From NCBI GenBank assembly GCA_030849075.1, contig JASAOO010003243.1, positions 1-31,741 on the forward strand: a stretch of 31,741 nucleotides of DNA, read 5' to 3'. Origin of the DNA: Zelonia costaricensis (lineage: Eukaryota; Euglenozoa; Kinetoplastea; Trypanosomatida; Trypanosomatidae). Position 1 is the first letter of the stretch. Each line of letters opens with the position of its first letter. Below the pieces are notes generated by a model, which saw only the letters and a program-made list of their open reading frames with translations, was not told the DNA's origin and did not search any database. Shown piece by piece: positions 26,997-31,741 of this stretch. A program made the translations under genes and the position numbers.

Positions 26997-28392
26997 CGGA
27001 GGAGAACTAGGAGGGCTAAGGTTGCAGCGGATAGTGGCGGAAGTTGCAGGCGAGGAGAGAGAGGGGAGGGGGGGAAGTAGAAGTGGAAGACACACGTGTG
27101 GCACCGGGGAGCGGCAAGATATGCTGGAGAGTGCGAGCTCGCAGGGGCAGGGGAGGCGATGGGGAGAGACAGAGAAACCACAAAGGAAAGGATGGGGGCT
27201 TGAGGGGCGCTGTAAGTACAGGGAAAAGAAGCGAAGTGAAGTGCCTAACAGGAACGTCGCCGCAGCGGCGTGGACAACAGCAAGGCAGAGGAGGAGACGA
27301 CGACGACGAGGTTCAGCAGCGGCACAGCGCGACGGGCAAGAGGACGCGTGTGTGAGTACGTGAGTGAGTGAGTGGGTGTGCGATGTCGCATCAACACGCA
27401 AGCGATGGCGCGTGCCAACGTGAGCCCTTCTTTTTGTTTACTACCTCTTGCACTGTGAAGGCCCTACACGGGAAAAGGAGGGAGAGGGAGGGAGGGAGGG
27501 GTGGGCTCGAATGCGTGCGAGCTGCCGTACGCACGTCACGCCACCGGGTACCTCGGAGAAGGTCGCAAAGGAGATCTGGCAATAGACAACAGCGGGCGTG
27601 GGGATGGGAGGGGGGAGGGAGGAACAAAGCAGAGAAAAAAGAAGGGGGGCCGTGCCGTGGAGACGACTCAACCACGCGTAGGCCAGCGATGCGGCTACGC
27701 ACGCCGCGGCAGACGATGGTGCTCTGATGCGTGGGGAAGGAAAAACGAAGGGTGGGCTGGATTGCGGCGGAGACGAGGGGCGATGGCGATGGCGCACGGT
27801 AAGGAAGTGGAAACAACACGCGATTGAGAGCGCGCACACAATAGCACACGAACACCCACAAAACACACACACACACGGGCAGATGCAGGCCGGCACAGGC
27901 CGATGACGGCTGGTAGAAGAAGAGAAAAGCAAGACGCAGGGGCCTCTACAAACAGGGCAGACCGACGTAGACGCACTGGGGTAACACGGCGCCACAGACC
28001 TTGTGCGAGGAGCCGGCGACGGGTGCGGGGGTGGGGAGGGAGGGGAGAAGAGAAAAGACGAATCACACACGCAAGCGAGGCAGCAGCAACGAAGAGAGCG
28101 ATAAGAACACAGAGAGGGCGAGGGAGAGAGGGGAGGCACACACAAAACTCAGGAAGACGCGAACACACCCACACACACACACACACGTGGGAAAGGGAAA
28201 GTGAAGAAAAAAAGGGAAGAAGAGGGAGAGGACGACACACCCACACAAGCGTACACGAGAGAAGGCAACAACAACAACACCACACACAACCATACAAGTG
28301 GCGCACACGCTGAGAAAGAAAAAAAAAAGCGAATTCACACAAGTCAAGCACACCCAGGGCACACTACGAACGCACGCACGACAGCGGATCAG

Positions 28393-28464
28393 CCTTTTTG
28401 TTTTTGTTTCTTTCTTTTTCTTCTTCTTTTCTTCTTCGTGTTTGGTTTGGCTGTCGTCGTTCAG
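28393..28464 (+). promoter_or_regulatory. Plus-strand T-rich tract ending in TTCAG
   Basis: About 45 bases of T/C (with TTTTTGTTTTTG and TTCTTCTTTTCTTC) lead into GTCGTCGTTCAG ending at 28464. By pattern alone this is a good acceptor on the plus strand, opposite to all genes in the window. No plus-strand coding frame follows. Read on the minus strand it is an A-rich stretch, such as a retroposon tail. Confidence 0.3.
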
Positions 28465-28488
28465 TAGCGCGGTGATTCCGCGCTGTTG
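28462..28488 (+). other. Hairpin with 11-bp stem
   Basis: CAGTAGCGCGG pairs with CCGCGCTGTTG around a TGATT loop. The inner six pairs are all G-C, and two G-U pairs allow the outer stem in plus-strand RNA only. T-rich sequence lies on both sides. Function unknown; it could be chance or a plus-strand RNA element. Confidence 0.5.
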
Positions 28489-28924
28489 TTGTTCTTGTTG
28501 TTGACTCCTCTAGTAACAGGTCGACCCACCGGGTGCGTGTCGCCGAGGACTGGAAGTCGAAAGGGCTGGTGACTTGGCAGTGACGTGCATGCACGTACGA
28601 ACAAAAAGGCACACAAAAAAGGGGAAAACAAGAAAACGGTGAGAGGAGGGCAGGGGGCAGGCAGGGAGGAGGCAGGCAGAGGGGGGAGAGAGGGGATGGA
28701 GGGGAGGGGAGACGGCTTGGAGAGCTGTGCGACACGCGCACCGGGAGGGGCGGCGAGAACCGACCGCGAAATGACAAAGAGAAGCGACGCAGCGGGTCGG
28801 AAGAGAGAAGAGAAGAAAAGGGGCGGCGAGCAGTCAAGTAGGTGGGCCAGTGCGATGGGGAGGGGGGGTCGGTGTATCTGCGCGCTGGGACAGACGCGAG
28901 AGACCACACACACACACACACAGA

Positions 28925-28951
28925 GACAGACAGACAGACAGACAGACAGAC
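28925..28951. repeat. (GACA)n tetranucleotide repeat
   Basis: Nearly seven GACA units directly after a CA array. It is the only clear tetranucleotide repeat noticed in the window. Confidence 0.9.
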
Positions 28952-30643
28952 GCGCCAGGGGGAAGAGGTGGTTGAGAAAGAAGGGGAGGGGGGGAGGCAG
29001 AGCGGCGGCGGAGCGGCAGTGTATCACAACCACACAAGAACACAGAAGGAGAAGAAAGAAAAAAAACAAGAGACAACTTGCAGTAACGCAGCGAAAGGAG
29101 CAACGATGCTCAAACCCAATATACACACACAAACACACAATCACACACACACACAATACCTTAAACGAAGTCGCGCACAACACAGAGAAGGTAACTTAGA
29201 CGAGTTCTCGCGCACGGTGCGGGCGCAGCAAAGGAAAGGAGAGGAGAAGGGAGAGGGGGAACAAGGAGGTTCAGGGGAAGCGCGTGGAGGGAGTCTGCTA
29301 GTGAGAAGAAGAAAGAAAAGAGAAAAAAAAAACAAAGAAAAAGGGCAGTGAGAGAGGAGTACGTCAAGATGATGATGATGGGTGAAGCTGATGATGGGTG
29401 AAACCGATGATGATGGCAAATGAAGCAAGGCAAAGAGAAAAGGGGGAAAAACACGAAGCCGAAGAACGTAGCGAGAGAGAGAGAGAGACGGGATCAGCTT
29501 GTATGCGCGTGCGCGTGTGTACGTGGGTCTCACCCCGAGACACGAAAAGAAGTGAAGACGCGCACGCAACAGCGTACACACACCCAAGCGAATAAACAAA
29601 CACACACACAAGCGGCAGCACTCGTGGACAACCGGGGTGACTCGATGAAGTGAGGTTCAACCGCGCGAAGAAGGGGGGTGGGAAGGCAGAGAGGGGGGGA
29701 AGGGGGAGGGTTCTAAGCTACAAAGAAGCAAAGACGCAGCGATCCCTACACGAGAAAGCGAAGAAGACACGGCGGGCAAGAGAGAGAGCGAGCGAGCGCG
29801 GAGAAGGAAAAAGGGGAGTGAGGCACGGGCTGTGTCGTCGAGATCACGAGACACGCGAAGGCGAGAAGGCAACAGCGCCAAACGCTAGAGGAGGCGATGA
29901 AGTGGCGAAGGGGGGGGGAGGGATGGCGCAGGAGGGGAGGAGGACGGGGGAAAAAGGAAAGGAGAGGAGACACACGCGAAGGTGGTGTAGAGAAGTTCAG
30001 CGCGGGGGCGCAGCACCGGCAAACAAACAACCAAAGAAGAGAACCAAACGGCAGCGGGCAACCGGCTTAAAGCACGTCAAGACAAGTCTGCGGCACAAGC
30101 CGGGGAGAGAGGGGAGGGGAGGAGTGGGGGGAGGGGGGTCGGGGGTCGGGGCACGCGGGATGGGAAATGAAAAGAAGAGGAATACTGGCAGCTGCAACGG
30201 CAACAGCGGCGAGAGTGGGTCTACTGTGTGACGAGCGATGCGGTCCGCCACCTGTGACACAGGTGGGATAGAACGATGGACCGGAAGAGGGGGGCAAAGA
30301 CGGCGGGTGTGAGGGTGTGCGGGAAAGAGAATCGCTTACCTCGGTGGCAACACAAACGAGAGCCACAGACACACGCACACACAAGCACACGATGCACGTC
30401 GAGAAAGTCCGAGCAAGGCACCGTCCAAGTAAACACCACACGCACGCACGCAAACAGAGCAGGGGGGCAGCGGCGTCACCACGCTGCGCGATTCACGCTG
30501 AGAGCGGAGGGGAGTTACCGGTGAAGAGGTGCTCGAAGTTAGTCCTTGGTTCTATTGGGTGCACGTGTTGTTGCTCCTTTTTTTCTTTTAACTCGACGGA
30601 CACGTGTTGGCTTGCGTTTGTGTCGCGTGGACTCGCAAGGTGC

Positions 30644-30669
30644 AGGTGTGGGTGTGGGTGTGGGTGTGC
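30644..30669 (+). other. GTGTGG-type G-rich repeat
   Basis: Three GGGTGT units preceded by AGGTGT, followed shortly by a GGGG run near 30672. It can form a G-quadruplex if the last run takes part. It is similar to but distinct from the telomeric hexamer. Confidence 0.5.
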
Positions 30670-31741
30670 CGCGGGGAAGAGGGAAGAAGAAGGGGGCGAG
30701 AGCGAAGTGTAGCGAGGCCGGGGGTGCGCGCCGTGTGCGCGCGTATTCGGGCAGGCAACTCGCGCCACGCGACGTACGCCTTGACCGAAGGGAAGCCGCG
30801 AACAGGTGTGAGAGAGAAAGGGTCGGAGGGAAAGGAGAAGGCGGGAGAACGGGTGACGGCGTGGCAGCAGTTGCGGAGAGGCGGACGTGCTATATGAGGC
30901 TAAACGGGTACAAGGAGCAGCACGCACAACAAACACAACCAAAAGAGGGGGGCGCGAAGCACAAGCCCTGAAGAGAGGAGGTGGACAGAGGGTGCGAGCA
31001 AGCGAGTGCGACACAGCGCGAACCGGTAGCGCGTGTCTGTGTGTGTGTCTGTGTGGAGGGGAGGACAGGGGTGAGTGTGACGGAGCCGGGGGGAGAAGGG
31101 CGCGGGGGGAGAAGGGGGGGGGGTATATAGCGCACGTGCGACGTGATCACTGCGGCGGCTTTTGCTTTCGCGAATACGAAAAAACAAACAAGAGACGACG
31201 AGAGAAAAGCGAGCGGGGAGAAGATCGGATCTCGGGGGGAGGGGCAAATGTCAAGAGGACTCAGTGGAAGACACACGCAGACACGCACACACTCAACTTA
31301 TACGCAACACGGGGGGAGAGACAAGCGAAAAGGCAGCTACTGAGATGCAGTCAGCCACACACACGCACGCGCACGCGCGGCAGAAGAGGAAGGCACAGAT
31401 TAGAAGAAGTCAACAAGAAAAGGATCTAGGTAAGAGCGAGGAAACAGCGAGAGAAAGACAGGAGAGGCACGCACGGAGGAGAAAGCACAGCTATACGCGG
31501 CAAGTGAGAGAGAGAGAGAAAAAAAAAGACAACGCCAGCTAAGGGAAGGGGGTGGGAGCAGCACGCCCGGGGATCGAAGGCAGAAACTACGTCAGCGAAA
31601 AGGCGAGCCGAGGGAGGGAGGGGGGAGAGGGGAAAGTGCGCTTGACGCGACGCAAGAGCTCAGCTGAGGTCACACGCGTGTGTGCGTGGTGCGCTGAAGT
31701 CGAGAGCCGCAGCGGGATGGAGAAGTAAGAGTCCGACGCGA

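Larger units (their letters stand above)
25239..31741. other. 6.5-kb gene-free spacer
   Basis: No frame on either strand has convincing codon use, a domain or a plausible start. All open frames are repeat or homopurine products. The plus strand is purine-rich almost throughout, so minus-strand RNA would be pyrimidine-rich up to the window edge. This fits continued minus-strand transcription from a gene beyond 31741, although a transcription start region cannot be excluded. CA arrays lie at about 25688-25708, 26155-26174, 26967-26996, 28164-28186 and 29125-29157. Exceptions to the purine bias are T-rich tracts at 28393-28437 and 30575-30589. Confidence 0.6.

Noticed and set aside
28364..29183. 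Two overlapping minus-strand open frames of 185 and 240 codons
   Set aside because: They are Ser/Pro/Leu/Val/Cys-rich products of pyrimidine tracts and GT arrays, with no stable codon pattern. Only the segment near 28510-28580 looks slightly coding, which is not enough.
1..31741. tRNA, rRNA, snRNA, CRISPR, origin or attachment sites
   Set aside because: I looked for tRNA T-loop and box motifs, direct-repeat arrays and conserved RNA gene cores on both strands and found none I could support.

Overview
The window looks like nuclear chromosome DNA from a trypanosomatid protist, most likely a Leishmania species. The evidence is long intronless, GC3-rich genes all on one strand, separated by kilobase-scale spacers full of (CA)n/(GT)n microsatellites and long homopurine/homopyrimidine stretches. 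Pyrimidine tracts followed by AG lie just upstream of start codons, as expected for spliced-leader trans-splicing. No bacterial signals (Shine-Dalgarno sites, operon-type spacing, CRISPR, insertion sequences) are visible. The species assignment is an inference.

All five convincing genes are on the minus strand, so transcription runs from high to low coordinates as one polycistronic unit. In transcription order they are: (1) 25238-20130, a 1702-residue glutamine/proline-rich protein with several polyQ runs and an unrecognised conserved block; (2) 18800-17712, an SR-type splicing factor with two RRMs and an arginine-serine tail, resembling trypanosomatid TSR1; (3) 12274-8114, a 1386-residue STE11/MEKK-like protein kinase with an N-terminal CxxC...CxxC zinc-binding motif and a possible PX-like module before the kinase domain; (4) about 6668-4949, a single-pass membrane protein gene broken by one frameshift near 5940; (5) 4467-2107, a 786-residue, largely disordered protein ending in a CaaX prenylation box (Cys-Ala-Val-Met).

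Spacers make up more than half of the window: 1-2106, 4468-4948, 6669-8113, 12275-17711, 18801-20129 and 25239-31741. Most are purine-rich on the plus strand (pyrimidine-rich in the sense RNA) and hold untranslated regions and splice-acceptor signals. The 12.3-17.7 kb spacer contains a compositionally distinct block of about 420 bp that resembles a SIDER-type degenerate retroposon, a strong CA/GT hairpin and a G-quadruplex motif. The 25.2-31.7 kb spacer has no supportable gene but contains an isolated plus-strand T-rich tract followed by a good hairpin. An N at 19261 is flanked by two identical 71-bp copies, which looks like an unmerged contig overlap.

The genes do not form an obvious pathway, and in trypanosomatids neighbours in a transcription unit are usually unrelated in function. 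No clearly new multi-gene system is visible. The best leads are single-gene architectures (zinc motif plus PX-like module plus kinase; CaaX-tailed disordered protein), the broken membrane-protein gene and the structured non-coding elements.
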